Source: a bacterium | Lineage (GTDB): Archaea > Micrarchaeota > Micrarchaeia > Micrarchaeales > CABMGC01 | Direction: 5' to 3' | Length of the DNA: 58,847 nt | Assembly (NCBI GenBank): GCA_021829835.1 | Contig: JAKBPE010000007.1 | Location: forward strand, 1 to 58,847 | Shown here: positions 34,229 through 42,472 of the stretch, one piece after another | Position numbering within the stretch: the stretch's first letter is position 1 | Layout: the number at the start of each line of letters is the position of its first letter | Program-made: the position numbers and the translations under genes | Notes under the pieces: model-generated | What the model was told of the DNA's origin: nothing | Seen by the model: the letters and a program-made list of their open reading frames with translations, nothing else | Database searches by the model: none

Positions 34229-36049
34229 TCACTCCTTCATTTTTATGCTTGGCATTATGTGCATTGACTTTATCTCATCAAGAAGCACTTTGAATGCATA
34301 GCTCATTTCCACAGGAACTATCTGGCTATTGCCGTCTATAGGACATACGTTGACCCTTTTAACATGATCATAATATCCTATCTCTCCACACTCCTTGCAG
34401 ATCAATACCACAGTCTTGTCTGACTGATCAAGCATTCTCTCTTTTAGAAGAAGGCTTGCGCCGTGGCCTATCAATGCGTCACGTTCCATCTCGCCGAATC
34501 TAAGTGCACCCTGTCGGGCCTTTCCTTCAGTAGGCTGGTGTGTGAGTATCTGAACCTTTCCTCTGCTTCTTACCTGAATCTTGTTGCTTACCATATGGTA
34601 GAGCCTGTTATAGTACACCACTCCGGTGAATATCTTTGATTTGAATGGTACGCCTGTTATTCCGTCATAAAGAACTTCGTCTCCGTGTTCATCGAATCCG
34701 GTGTTCTTAAGCATATCTCCGTATTCCTTGAGCCGTTCTTTTCCCTCTCCTGCAAATGCGGTTCCGTCAGTTTGCCTTCCGCTAACTGCGCCGGCCTTAC
34801 CTGCAAGCATCTCCATAAGATGGCCAAATGTTAATCTTGTAGGTATTGAGTGTGGGTTTAGAAGCAGATCTGGTACTATTCCTGTTTCTGAGAAAGGCAT
34901 ATCTTCCTGATTTACTATTAGGGCTATGACTCCTTTCTGTCCGTGCCTGCTTGCAAACTTATCTCCTTTCTCAGGCACCCTCTGGCTTCTTATTCTGACC
35001 TTTACAATTTTGGTTGCGCCTGATGTCTCTGTCAGTATTACGCTGTCTACCTTTCCTACTTCTCCGGTTTTTAAAGAGGTAGAATCGTCACGCATCTTTT
35101 CTTCGAGGCCTCCTGCGCCTATATTTTCTTCTAGGAATCTTGGAGGTGCAACCTTGCCTATTAGTACATCCCCTTCACTAACTGATACTTCAGGCTCTAT
35201 GATTCCGTCTTCGCTTAGCTTTGAGTATGCATGTTCTCCCATGTATCCGTCTGCCGTTGGGGATGGTATCTTGAATCTGTCTTTCTGCCCGCCTGGATAT
35301 CTCCTCTCTTCGTCGCTGTAAGATTTGTAGAATATGCTTCTTCCCATTCCGCGATCTACAGCTGCCTTATTTATCACTATTGCGTCTGCCATATTGTATC
35401 CGTAGTAGGTTGAAATTGCAACAACGAAATTCTGTCCTGAAGGATGGGTATTAAGGCCAGTAGACCTATATGACGCAGTTGTTACTACAGGTATCTGAGG
35501 ATAATAAAGGAGGTAGCTTCTTGAATCGAAGCGGTGGTTGAAGTTTGTAGTGAAGAGCCCTTGGGACTGTTTGATAAAGTTGGCGCTCATTGCATGTCGT
35601 GCCAGTGCATTATGTTCTGGAAATGGTGAAGTGTTTATGGTAAGCCCAAATATTGAAGTATAATTAACCTCAATGTGTGTTGTGCTTTCGTTTATATCTT
35701 TCTCGCTTAGAGCTACCTGTGCATTCTCCTCCTCCTCAGCGTCGAGGTATTCCATTATTCCGCTCCTTAGAAGATAGTTGAAGGTTATCTCTTTTCTCTT
35801 GAGTTTTGCCATCAATTCCTCTGTCATTTTTGGCTTTCCGTTTTCTACTATTATGTATGGTTTTCTGAGCCTGCCTCTGTCAGTATTTATATGTATCTCT
35901 CCGTTCTTCGCAAAATATGCTATATTGACCTCTCCTGAAATCTGTCCTTTTCGCCTAGACTGCCTTACCTCGGTTACGAATTTTACAGGATCTTCTATGA
36001 ATCCTATTGCTCTGCCATTCAGATGCAAGTATGTTTTTTTATTGCTCAT
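34229..36049 (-). CDS. rpoB1: RNA polymerase subunit B' (C-terminal half of Rpo2)
   Basis: 606 residues. It begins with lobe and fork sequence (YLHLNGRAIGFIEDP) and carries GDKFASRHGQKGV, the hybrid-binding/active-site motif, and the C-terminal zinc ribbon CKECGEIGYY...VCPIDG. Splitting of the second-largest subunit into B'' and B' occurs in many euryarchaea and DPANN. It lies 16 bases after rpoB2 and is part of the H-B''-B'-A'-A'' operon. Confidence 0.96.
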   Translation of the reverse strand: MSNKKTYLHLNGRAIGFIEDPVKFVTEVRQSRRKGQISGEVNIAYFAKNGEIHINTDRGRLRKPYIIVENGKPKMTEELMAKLKRKEITFNYLLRSGIMEYLDAEEEENAQVALSEKDINESTTHIEVNYTSIFGLTINTSPFPEHNALARHAMSANFIKQSQGLFTTNFNHRFDSRSYLLYYPQIPVVTTASYRSTGLNTHPSGQNFVVAISTYYGYNMADAIVINKAAVDRGMGRSIFYKSYSDEERRYPGGQKDRFKIPSPTADGYMGEHAYSKLSEDGIIEPEVSVSEGDVLIGKVAPPRFLEENIGAGGLEEKMRDDSTSLKTGEVGKVDSVILTETSGATKIVKVRIRSQRVPEKGDKFASRHGQKGVIALIVNQEDMPFSETGIVPDLLLNPHSIPTRLTFGHLMEMLAGKAGAVSGRQTDGTAFAGEGKERLKEYGDMLKNTGFDEHGDEVLYDGITGVPFKSKIFTGVVYYNRLYHMVSNKIQVRSRGKVQILTHQPTEGKARQGALRFGEMERDALIGHGASLLLKERMLDQSDKTVVLICKECGEIGYYDHVKRVNVCPIDGNSQIVPVEMSYAFKVLLDEIKSMHIMPSIKMKE

Positions 36050-36065
36050 TCTAAAAACCTTGGTT

Positions 36066-37556
36066 TTACATGGGTTCTATCTTCCCAAGAGACCTTATGC
36101 TCTTTTCTACACTTTCCTCTTCTGCGCCTACAGTTACCTTGGACATAAGCGCAAGGTACTTGGTAAGACCTACTTCCTGGCCTTCAGGGCTTTCAGAAGG
36201 ACATATTTTGCCCCATTGAGTTCCGTGTACATCCCTTGCCTTGAAATGTGGGTGCTTCTTTGCAAGAGGTGATTTTACCCTTCTCAAATGTGCATACGTA
36301 CTTATCAGATTTGTTCTGTCGAGAACCTGCGATACTCCAGTCTGCCCTGCAACCCATGTTCCTGTTCCCATAGCATAAGCTATCTTCTCTGTTAGTGTGT
36401 CTGGACTTATTATTGATTGTATTGAAAGCCTCCTTCCTCTAGCTGACATTCTTTCAACCTGATACTTTATCTCTTTCAGGAAGAACCTGAATGCGTATGC
36501 AAAGAGCTCTTCCATAAGTTCTCCTGCGAATCTTGTCCTTTTGTTTGTATAATTGTCTTTGTCATCTTGCTTTACTAATCGGTTTGCGACCATTGTTCCC
36601 TTTCTTGACATCTCCAAGAGATACCTTGCCTTCTCTTTCCTTGATTTTGGATCTGTGCCTATGTGTGGAAGCAGGTAACTGTCAAGCTGCATTTCTGCTC
36701 TTCTTATCTGGTATTCGCGTGCCTGGCCTGGTGTTGCCTGACGACCTACTTCGAGAAGCGCATCTGCAGGTTGCATTCCTCCGTCCTTGTTTATTTGGCT
36801 GAGCTCTAGATTAAGCATCATGTCATTCCTAAAGGAGGGTAGTTCTGAGGCGTATTCTTTTATGTCTTCAGGCTGCATGCCTAATGCCCTGAGCAGCAGT
36901 ATCAATTCTATACTCTTGCTTACTGTTGGGAAGTCAACAGAGAATACTCCCGTAGTATTTCTTGTTACTACACACCTGGCACGGAAGCCCGGAGTAGATG
37001 AAAAGACTCTGCTTTTAGTCTCAGTTCCCTTTTTCTCTTTTGTAGTTATTATACGGTTTGATGCAACATCGTCAAGCCCTATGAGAACTCTCTCGACTCC
37101 TTTTATTATAAAATAGCCTCCAGGATCTTCTGGATCTTCGCCGTTTTCTATCAACTGGGTTTTGGTAAGCGATTTCGTAGGACATAGATTGCTCTTTACC
37201 ATTATAGGAAGATCTCCTACATACACTTCGCCATATGATGCTGTCTTTTCTATTCCGCGTATTACAGGCACCACTTCCATGAAGATTGGTGCTGAGTATG
37301 TTAGGTTTCTAAGCCTTGCCTCGTTTGGAAGTATATTCCTTCTGGAGCTGTCTGCTTCTATTACTGAAGGGCTTCCTATCCTTACATTGCCAAGTTTAAG
37401 TGCAAAGCCTTCAACACTTGGCTCTATGAGTGTCTGCCCACCCATCGCCTTTGGTATCCCGGTATCGAGAAACCTGTTGTAGCTGTCGATCTGATGCTGC
37501 ACTAATGATGCGGCATTCAAATATGATTCCAATAAAACATTACCATCGGACGCCAT
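36066..37556 (-). CDS. rpoB2: RNA polymerase subunit B'' (N-terminal half of Rpo2)
   Basis: 496 residues. It starts with LVQHQIDSYNRFL, the conserved N-terminal phrase of Rpb2, and contains IIKGVERVLI, the lobe and protrusion, SARGRRLSIQSI and, at the C-terminus, WGKICPSESPEGQEVGL. It forms one side of the DNA cleft. It lies 15 bases after rpoH. Confidence 0.96.
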   Translation of the reverse strand: MASDGNVLLESYLNAASLVQHQIDSYNRFLDTGIPKAMGGQTLIEPSVEGFALKLGNVRIGSPSVIEADSSRRNILPNEARLRNLTYSAPIFMEVVPVIRGIEKTASYGEVYVGDLPIMVKSNLCPTKSLTKTQLIENGEDPEDPGGYFIIKGVERVLIGLDDVASNRIITTKEKKGTETKSRVFSSTPGFRARCVVTRNTTGVFSVDFPTVSKSIELILLLRALGMQPEDIKEYASELPSFRNDMMLNLELSQINKDGGMQPADALLEVGRQATPGQAREYQIRRAEMQLDSYLLPHIGTDPKSRKEKARYLLEMSRKGTMVANRLVKQDDKDNYTNKRTRFAGELMEELFAYAFRFFLKEIKYQVERMSARGRRLSIQSIISPDTLTEKIAYAMGTGTWVAGQTGVSQVLDRTNLISTYAHLRRVKSPLAKKHPHFKARDVHGTQWGKICPSESPEGQEVGLTKYLALMSKVTVGAEEESVEKSIRSLGKIEPM

Positions 37557-37571
37557 AGATACACCGTTTGC

Positions 37572-37802
37572 TTATACAATAAGCCTGAAGTATTCGTATT
37601 CCTGACCGTTGTCTTTTCTGTATATTTTCACTACCTGGTTCGATTTGCCTCCTATTTTTACTATCTGTGGGTCTTCTGTGGAGATTTTTGGAAGATTCTC
37701 CCTTCTCAAAGACATTTTTTCAAGGACTTCTGATGCTTCGCTCTCTGATAACAGTTTATGCACAGGAACAAATTCATGATCGCGTTTTTCAGCCAAGGAC
37801 AC
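37572..37802 (-). CDS. rpoH: RNA polymerase subunit H
   Basis: 76 residues, matching the C-terminal domain of eukaryotic Rpb5: HEFVPVHKLLSESEA, LPKISTEDPQ and a C-terminal YEYFRLIV. It binds the jaw region of the polymerase. The start codon is GTG at 37802. It is the first gene of the polymerase operon. Two TATA-like elements and a 12-bp palindrome lie upstream. Confidence 0.93.
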   Translation of the reverse strand: MSLAEKRDHEFVPVHKLLSESEASEVLEKMSLRRENLPKISTEDPQIVKIGGKSNQVVKIYRKDNGQEYEYFRLIV

Positions 37803-37819
37803 ACCAATAATAGGATATA

Positions 37820-37831
37820 GTTAGCGCTAAC
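37820..37831. promoter_or_regulatory. 12-bp palindrome in the polymerase-operon leader
   Basis: GTTAGCGCTAAC is a perfect palindrome 18 bases upstream of the rpoH start, between the start codon and the TATA elements. It could be an operator near the transcription start or part of the leader RNA. Confidence 0.45.
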
Positions 37832-37863
37832 CATGCCGGTATGCGTATTCTACAATTAGAATA

Positions 37864-37891
37864 ATAATATTTATATAGGTTTTTATATAAA
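37864..37891 (-). promoter_or_regulatory. Tandem TATA elements of the RNA polymerase operon
   Basis: On the minus strand, TTTATATAAAAACC (37878-37891) and CTATATAAATATT (about 37867-37879) lie in tandem. With usual spacing they give transcripts starting near 37840-37860 and leaders of roughly 40-60 bases ahead of rpoH. The 184-base gap to dnaJ holds only these, the palindrome, and a weak hairpin at 37932-37955. Confidence 0.55.
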
Positions 37892-37986
37892 GTAGGGAGT
37901 TTATTCTGAATCGGTAATTAGGCTCGTAGGCAAAGTGTGTATCTTTCTACACTTTTTATGAGATAAGTATATGAGTATTGGTTGAA

Positions 37987-38694
37987 TTACCAAAACTTTC
38001 TCTTAGGCGCGTCCTGAGGCTTTCCCTCACGTTCTATACTTATCCTGTATTTGTCAGATGCCACAACACGGCCAACGCCTCTGCAGACATGGCATGCTTT
38101 TTCGAATACCTTCCCTCTTCCCCCGCATCTGTCACATATTGAAACCATGCGAATTACTCCGAAAGGAGTATTCTGCTGTATGTTCCTTCTTCCAGTTCCA
38201 TTGCATGCAGTACATTTTATCTGCTTGGAGTCGGGCTCCCCTCCGCTGCCCCTGCAGTTAGTGCAGATTTTATAATGCTGCACTGAGAACTCCCGATTTA
38301 TGCCGCGATCCATTTCGTCGAATGAGAAGTATAGGTTAATCCCAGTTTGCTCCTGTTCGCTTTGCTGGCCGAACATTTCACCGAAATTGAAGCCTCTGCC
38401 TCCAAACATATCCTTGATGAAATCTTCAGGATTGAAGCCCCGGAAGATATCTTCCTCTGAGAACCTCTCGTTAAAACCTTCTGCCCCGTATGCATCGTAG
38501 GTCTTCCTTTTTTCAGGGTCGCTTAGAACAGCATAGGCGGTATTTATCTCCTTGAATTTCTCTTCGGCTTCTTTGGATTTGTTCCTATCCGGATGAAATT
38601 TCAGTGCAAGCTCACGATATGCTCGTTTTATCTCTTCCTGAGATGCTGTTTTCTTAACTCCAAGAATGTCGTAATAATCTCGCACCGAAATCAA
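37987..38694 (-). CDS. dnaJ: Short DnaJ co-chaperone without C-terminal domains
   Basis: 235 residues, compared with about 370 for normal DnaJ. The J-domain includes LKFHPDRN (HPD motif). A Gly/Phe-rich linker ([12 protein letters not shown]) and four zinc repeats follow ([32 protein letters not shown]). The protein ends soon after the zinc-proximal strand, with [11 protein letters not shown], so the second beta-barrel and dimerisation domains are missing. It should still stimulate DnaK but may act as a monomer. The start is TTG at 38694 or GTG at 38685. The stop codon is clean, with no sign of a frameshift remnant downstream in the 184-base gap. Confidence 0.88.
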   Translation of the reverse strand: MISVRDYYDILGVKKTASQEEIKRAYRELALKFHPDRNKSKEAEEKFKEINTAYAVLSDPEKRKTYDAYGAEGFNERFSEEDIFRGFNPEDFIKDMFGGRGFNFGEMFGQQSEQEQTGINLYFSFDEMDRGINREFSVQHYKICTNCRGSGGEPDSKQIKCTACNGTGRRNIQQNTPFGVIRMVSICDRCGGRGKVFEKACHVCRGVGRVVASDKYRISIEREGKPQDAPKRKFW

Positions 38695-38702
38695 AACCTT
38701 TT

Positions 38703-40538
38703 TTAAGACGGCGAAGGTCCTGCTTCGCTGGCTTCAGGACCTGGACCTGCTGACTGGTTGGGATCGGGTTCCTCTCCGCTGCCTTGTGACTCGTTTCCGG
38801 AGCCGTACATGCTTGTGCCTATCTCCTTGAGTGCGTCATTCAGCTTTTCATACCTCTCTTTTATTTCGGAGATATCATCTTTTTTTAATGACTCTTCAAG
38901 GTCTTCCTTTGCCTTCTCTACCGTTTCATATATTTCGGCAGGAATTTTTTCCTTGAACTCTTTCAAGGATCTCTCAGTGCTGTATACCAGAGAATCTGCC
39001 ATGTTTTTAGTCTCTGCCTTTTCAAATTCCTCTTTGTCCTGTGTGGCGTATGCCTCGGCTTCTTTCATCTTCTTTTCAAGGTCTTCCTTGCTCATTTTCT
39101 GCGGAGCTATTATCTGTGTCTTCTGCTCCTTTCCGGTGGCCTTGTCCTTTGCGGATACGTGGATAATTCCATTAGAATCTATATCAAAGGTTACCTCTAT
39201 CTGAGGAGTGCCGCGTGGAGCAGGTGGGATTCCGGTAAGCTGGAATCGCCCTAAAGAAATGTTGTATTTTGCCATCTTATTTTCTCCCTGCAGAATATGT
39301 ATGTCTACAGCAGGCTGATTGTCAGACGCTGTTGAGAATATCTGGGATTTCTTAACAGGTATGGTGGTATTGCGCTCTATGAGCGGTGTTGATACTCCTC
39401 CGAGAGTCTCGAGCCCCAACGTCAATGGAGTGACATCTAACAGGAGTATGTCCTTCACCTCTCCTGTAAGCACACCTGCCTGTATTGAAGCTCCGAATGC
39501 CACAGCTTCCATAGGATCAACTCCTCTCTCAATCTTCTTTCCCAGAAGCTGTTCCACATATCTCTGTACTATAGGCATTCTGGTAGGCCCGCCTATGAGT
39601 ATTACCTTGCTTATGTCCTTAGGCTCCAGCTTGGCGTCCTTAAGGGCCTGCATCACCGGTTTCGTAGTCTTCTCTACTATCTGTACGACTATATCTTCTA
39701 GTTTTGCCCTAGTAAGAGCATATGAAAAATTGAAAGGTTTCCCGTCTTTTGACACACCTAGGAAAGGCAGGTTTATCTCAGATGAAAGGGTTGTGGATAG
39801 CTCTATCTTAGCCTTTTCAGCGGCTTCCTTGAGCCTCTGTAGGGCCTGCGCATCTTTAGATATGTCAAGACCTTTCTGGGCAATCTCGGATTTGAGGAAT
39901 TCGGTAATGGCATTGTCCATGTCTGTGCCTCCTAGCTGTGTATCTCCGCTTGTGGACTTTACCTCAAAGACGCCGTTTCCGAACTCCATTATGGTTACGT
40001 CTAGTGTTCCTCCTCCCAAATCATATACAAGTATCTTCATTTCCGAGCTCTGCTTGTCTAGTCCATATGCCAATGCTGCGGCTGTAGGTTCATTCACGAG
40101 CCTTACAACTTCGAGCCCGGCTATCTCTCCGGCGTCTTTTGTAGCCTGGCGCTGGTTGTCATTAAAGTATGCAGGTACTGTTATGACTGCTTTCTTTACT
40201 TCTTCCCCAAGGAAGGCTTCAGCATCTGATTTTATCTTTTGTAGGATCATTGCCGAGAGCTCCTGCGGAGTATACTCCTTGCCGAATATCTTGTATTTGA
40301 AATCTGTTCCCATCTTTCTCTTGAAGCCTGTTATTGTACCTTCATAGTTTGCAACTGCCTGCCTCTTTGCAGGCTCTCCTATAAGACGCTGGCCTTCTTT
40401 TGTAAATGCTATATAACTCGGGAAGGACTTTCCGTAAAGAGACATTCCTTCTGCGCTCGGTATGAGCACCGGCCTTCCGCCTTCTAGTACTGCAGCTGCT
40501 GAGTTTGAAGTACCCAGGTCTATTCCTATTATTTTCAT
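38703..40538 (-). CDS. dnaK: Chaperone DnaK (Hsp70)
   Basis: 611 residues. It has the ATPase domain with [17 protein letters not shown] at the N-terminus, [14 protein letters not shown] and GGPTRMPIV, the hydrophobic linker [13 protein letters not shown], the substrate-binding beta domain, and a helical lid ending in a Gly/Ser/Pro-rich tail. It binds exposed hydrophobic segments with ATP-driven cycling, helped by GrpE and DnaJ. Hsp70 reached archaea by transfer from bacteria and is absent from many archaea. The operon order is regulator - grpE - dnaK - dnaJ. Confidence 0.96.
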   Translation of the reverse strand: MKIIGIDLGTSNSAAAVLEGGRPVLIPSAEGMSLYGKSFPSYIAFTKEGQRLIGEPAKRQAVANYEGTITGFKRKMGTDFKYKIFGKEYTPQELSAMILQKIKSDAEAFLGEEVKKAVITVPAYFNDNQRQATKDAGEIAGLEVVRLVNEPTAAALAYGLDKQSSEMKILVYDLGGGTLDVTIMEFGNGVFEVKSTSGDTQLGGTDMDNAITEFLKSEIAQKGLDISKDAQALQRLKEAAEKAKIELSTTLSSEINLPFLGVSKDGKPFNFSYALTRAKLEDIVVQIVEKTTKPVMQALKDAKLEPKDISKVILIGGPTRMPIVQRYVEQLLGKKIERGVDPMEAVAFGASIQAGVLTGEVKDILLLDVTPLTLGLETLGGVSTPLIERNTTIPVKKSQIFSTASDNQPAVDIHILQGENKMAKYNISLGRFQLTGIPPAPRGTPQIEVTFDIDSNGIIHVSAKDKATGKEQKTQIIAPQKMSKEDLEKKMKEAEAYATQDKEEFEKAETKNMADSLVYSTERSLKEFKEKIPAEIYETVEKAKEDLEESLKKDDISEIKERYEKLNDALKEIGTSMYGSGNESQGSGEEPDPNQSAGPGPEASEAGPSPS

Positions 40539-40548
40539 ATATATCTAC

Positions 40549-41115
40549 CTATTTTTTATCAATCTCGTTTTCGTGTTCTTTGCTTTCTCTTTCTCCCTTG
40601 TGGTTATGTACTGGCGCCTTTGCAACAACCACCGACGCAGGCCTCAACATCATGTCTTTCCAGAGATAACCTTTGCGCAAGGTTGCGATTATGGTTCCTT
40701 CTTTTTCATTGCTCTCTTTTGTCATCAGGACTTCATGCTTGTAGGGGTCGAAGATTCCCGTGCTCTCCATCTCGGATAGGCCTTCCTTCTTTAGTATGTC
40801 TATGAAGTTTGATAAGACTATTGCTATTCCTTTTCCTTCTTCTGTGCTCATATCCATGTTCTTTGCTGCAAGCTCAAATTCATCCAATATGGAAAGAAGC
40901 TTTCTGGCAAGGTTCATCTTCCCTCTCTGCTCTGAAATTTCGATTTCTTTATATGTTCTTTTTTTGTAGTTATCGAATTCTGCTGCTAGCCTTAGAAGGC
41001 TCTCCCTGAGAACCTCTATGCTCTCTCCGTTCTCGGCTTTCTTGTTTTCAGACTTATCTTCTTCAGTTTTGTTATTTTCTTTTTTATTATTTTCTTCTTT
41101 TTTGTCTTCTGTCAT
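40549..41115 (-). CDS. grpE: Nucleotide exchange factor GrpE
   Basis: About 188 residues. A charged, low-complexity N-terminus rich in Glu/Lys/Asn (about 1-30) leads into a long coiled coil (LLRLAAEFDNYKKRTYKE), then the beta-wing domain with FDPYKHEVLM, GTIIATLRKGYLWKDMMLRPASVVVA. I quote these in parts: GTIIATLRKGYLW and MLRPASVVVA are the family hallmarks. ATG 41115 has GGAGG six bases upstream; ATG 41121 would place that site against the start. It overlaps the upstream regulator gene by 29 bases. Confidence 0.93.
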   Translation of the reverse strand: MTEDKKEENNKKENNKTEEDKSENKKAENGESIEVLRESLLRLAAEFDNYKKRTYKEIEISEQRGKMNLARKLLSILDEFELAAKNMDMSTEEGKGIAIVLSNFIDILKKEGLSEMESTGIFDPYKHEVLMTKESNEKEGTIIATLRKGYLWKDMMLRPASVVVAKAPVHNHKGERESKEHENEIDKK

Positions 41116-41515
41116 GCACATCCTCCTCTATTAGCTGGTCGAGTTGTTGAGCAAATTCTATAAGCCTATTGAATTCATGCAGTATCTCTGACTGCAGTTC
41201 CTCCATTGTGCTTTCCATGTCATTTGAGCGCAGATAATACTTTCTTCCCTTCCTTATTACGATCCCTGAATAGATGAACCTGTTCAGATGGTATATTACA
41301 GTGCTTCTGGGGATGTTGAGCTTTTCTGTAAGTTCTATGCTTGTTACGCCCTCGCCTTTCATGCTCCCTCCTGCTATTTCTTTGAGCAGGTAGGGTTCTA
41401 TATCTCCGCTTCCGTTTAGGTCAAATACCTCGCAGAACCACTCCAGGAGGCCTTCTTCGTCCCCTCCTGACGGCTTGTTTATTGTCTTTATAACAAGCTT
41501 CTCAGTGTTTGTCAT
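41087..41515 (-). CDS. Winged-helix regulator of the heat-shock operon (ArsR-like)
   Basis: 142 residues. The N-terminal part has a conserved-looking loop (WFCEVFDLNG), then a winged helix with SIELTEKLNIPRSTVIYHLNRFI as recognition region (about 60-82) and a wing GIVIRKGRKYYLR. The C-terminal 45 residues are a coiled coil suited to dimer formation. As the first gene of the grpE-dnaK-dnaJ operon it is probably an autoregulating heat-shock repressor; HrcA has such a role in bacteria but is not similar. The inverted repeat at 41560-41576 is a likely target. The role is inferred from position. Confidence 0.75.
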   Translation of the reverse strand: MTNTEKLVIKTINKPSGGDEEGLLEWFCEVFDLNGSGDIEPYLLKEIAGGSMKGEGVTSIELTEKLNIPRSTVIYHLNRFIYSGIVIRKGRKYYLRSNDMESTMEELQSEILHEFNRLIEFAQQLDQLIEEDVHDRRQKRRK

Positions 41516-41536
41516 GTATTTAGATTATATTGAAAT

Positions 41537-41549
41537 AAATATATATATC
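41537..41549 (-). promoter_or_regulatory. TATA element of the heat-shock operon
   Basis: On the minus strand, GATATATATATTT lies 22-34 bases upstream of the ATG at 41515. This predicts a leaderless transcript for the regulator gene. Confidence 0.6.
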
Positions 41550-41559
41550 TTTGTTTTCT

Positions 41560-41576
41560 TTCAACTTTTAGTTGAA
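41560..41576. promoter_or_regulatory. Candidate heat-shock operator
   Basis: TTCAACTTTTAGTTGAA has perfect seven-base arms around TTT. It sits 10 bases upstream of the operon's TATA element, overlapping the expected BRE region, so a bound dimer could block TFB. A plus-strand TATA-like run (TTTTTATATATATT) adjoins at 41578-41591. Confidence 0.6.
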
Positions 41577-41628
41577 GTTTTTATATATATTGAGTTTTAG
41601 TTTGAGATATTGAAGCCGTAAAACAGGA

Positions 41629-41651
41629 CATATATAAGCAAGGTATATAAG
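41629..41651 (+). promoter_or_regulatory. Tandem TATA elements of the KaiC-like gene
   Basis: CATATATAAG (41629-41638) and GGTATATAAGG (41642-41652) lie in tandem. They predict transcript starts near 41660-41677 and a leader of about 50-65 bases before the ATG at 41725. Confidence 0.5.
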
Positions 41652-41683
41652 GATTGCTTGCGTTGCGGTATATGGGAAAGGGC

Positions 41684-41704
41684 AGTGCGTTTGGGATTCG
41701 CACT
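41684..41704 (+). promoter_or_regulatory. Leader hairpin of the KaiC-like gene
   Basis: AGTGCG (41684-41689) pairs perfectly with CGCACT (41699-41704) around a nine-base loop. It ends 20 bases before the start codon and falls within the predicted 5' leader. It could modulate translation; no known riboswitch is recognised. Confidence 0.35.
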
Positions 41705-41724
41705 AAAGCTTAAACGGCGGGGCA

Positions 41725-42471
41725 ATGGATGCTATTCAGAAAAACTTCACTCTTGCAAGATTGAAAACGGGGATCGATGGGCTCGATAGGTTACTTTGTG
41801 GAGGCATACCTGAGAACAGCCAAATGCTCCTCCTTGGGGAGGCGGGCTCCGGAAAGACTCTACTTTCATTCCAGATCGCTTATGAAGCGGCAAAGGCTGG
41901 AATACATTCCACATATTTGACAATTGAGGAAAAGAAAAAATCACTGATAGAATTTGCAGAGGAGACTTTTACCTCGCTTTCAGACGTACAGAAACAGATA
42001 GACAGTGGCATGCTTCATGTTGAAGAAAAAAAACTGCAGTATGTTATAAGGAGCCCTGAGAATATACAGGCAATAGTAGCTGAAATAATAAGGACCGTTG
42101 AGGAAAACGGTTCAAAATTTCTGGTTATAGATTCGTTCAGTCTTCTCAGATCACTATATACCGATGACAGGTCATTCACACGTGGCGTCAATTACATAAT
42201 AGAGAGCATAAGAAACCAGAATGTGACTAGCCTGATAACATTTGAGAATTCAAAACAGAATCCGAATAAGGTACCTGGGCTTCTGGAAGAATCTATGTTC
42301 GACGGGGTAGTCAAGGTAGCCAGAAACAACAAGAAAGGAAGGCTTGAGTATTTTTTAAATGTGGTGAAACTCAGGTATTCTAAATTTATTAATGATGAAT
42401 GTCGTTTTGAGATAACACCTTCAGGAGTTTTAGTGATGGAGCAGAGTCAGAAAAAGATATCCCAGGATTAG
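41725..42471 (+). CDS. KaiC/RadA-like RecA-fold ATPase
   Basis: 248 residues, a single KaiC-like domain. It starts with LKTGIDGLDRLLCGGIPENS, the usual KaiC/GvpD-type opening. Walker A is GEAGSGKT at 38-45, EE at about 72-73 (YLTIEEKKK) sits at the catalytic Glu position, and Walker B is KFLVIDSFSLL at about 131-141. Archaeal members are signalling ATPases of largely unknown targets. Its divergent position beside the heat-shock regulator may indicate joint stress control, but only proximity supports this. It ends one base before the convergent trpS stop. Confidence 0.82.
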   Translation: MDAIQKNFTLARLKTGIDGLDRLLCGGIPENSQMLLLGEAGSGKTLLSFQIAYEAAKAGIHSTYLTIEEKKKSLIEFAEETFTSLSDVQKQIDSGMLHVEEKKLQYVIRSPENIQAIVAEIIRTVEENGSKFLVIDSFSLLRSLYTDDRSFTRGVNYIIESIRNQNVTSLITFENSKQNPNKVPGLLEESMFDGVVKVARNNKKGRLEYFLNVVKLRYSKFINDECRFEITPSGVLVMEQSQKKISQD

Positions 42472-42472
42472 T

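Noticed and set aside
37932-37955. Hairpin AAAGTGT...ACACTTT between dnaJ and rpoH
   Set aside because: The T-run follows it on the plus strand, but both flanking genes run on the minus strand. It is weak as a terminator.
39319-40347. Long open frame on the plus strand opposite dnaK (342 codons)
   Set aside because: It mirrors the coding strand of a clear Hsp70 gene. The product is Ser/Pro/Ile-rich without any domain, as is typical of antisense shadows.
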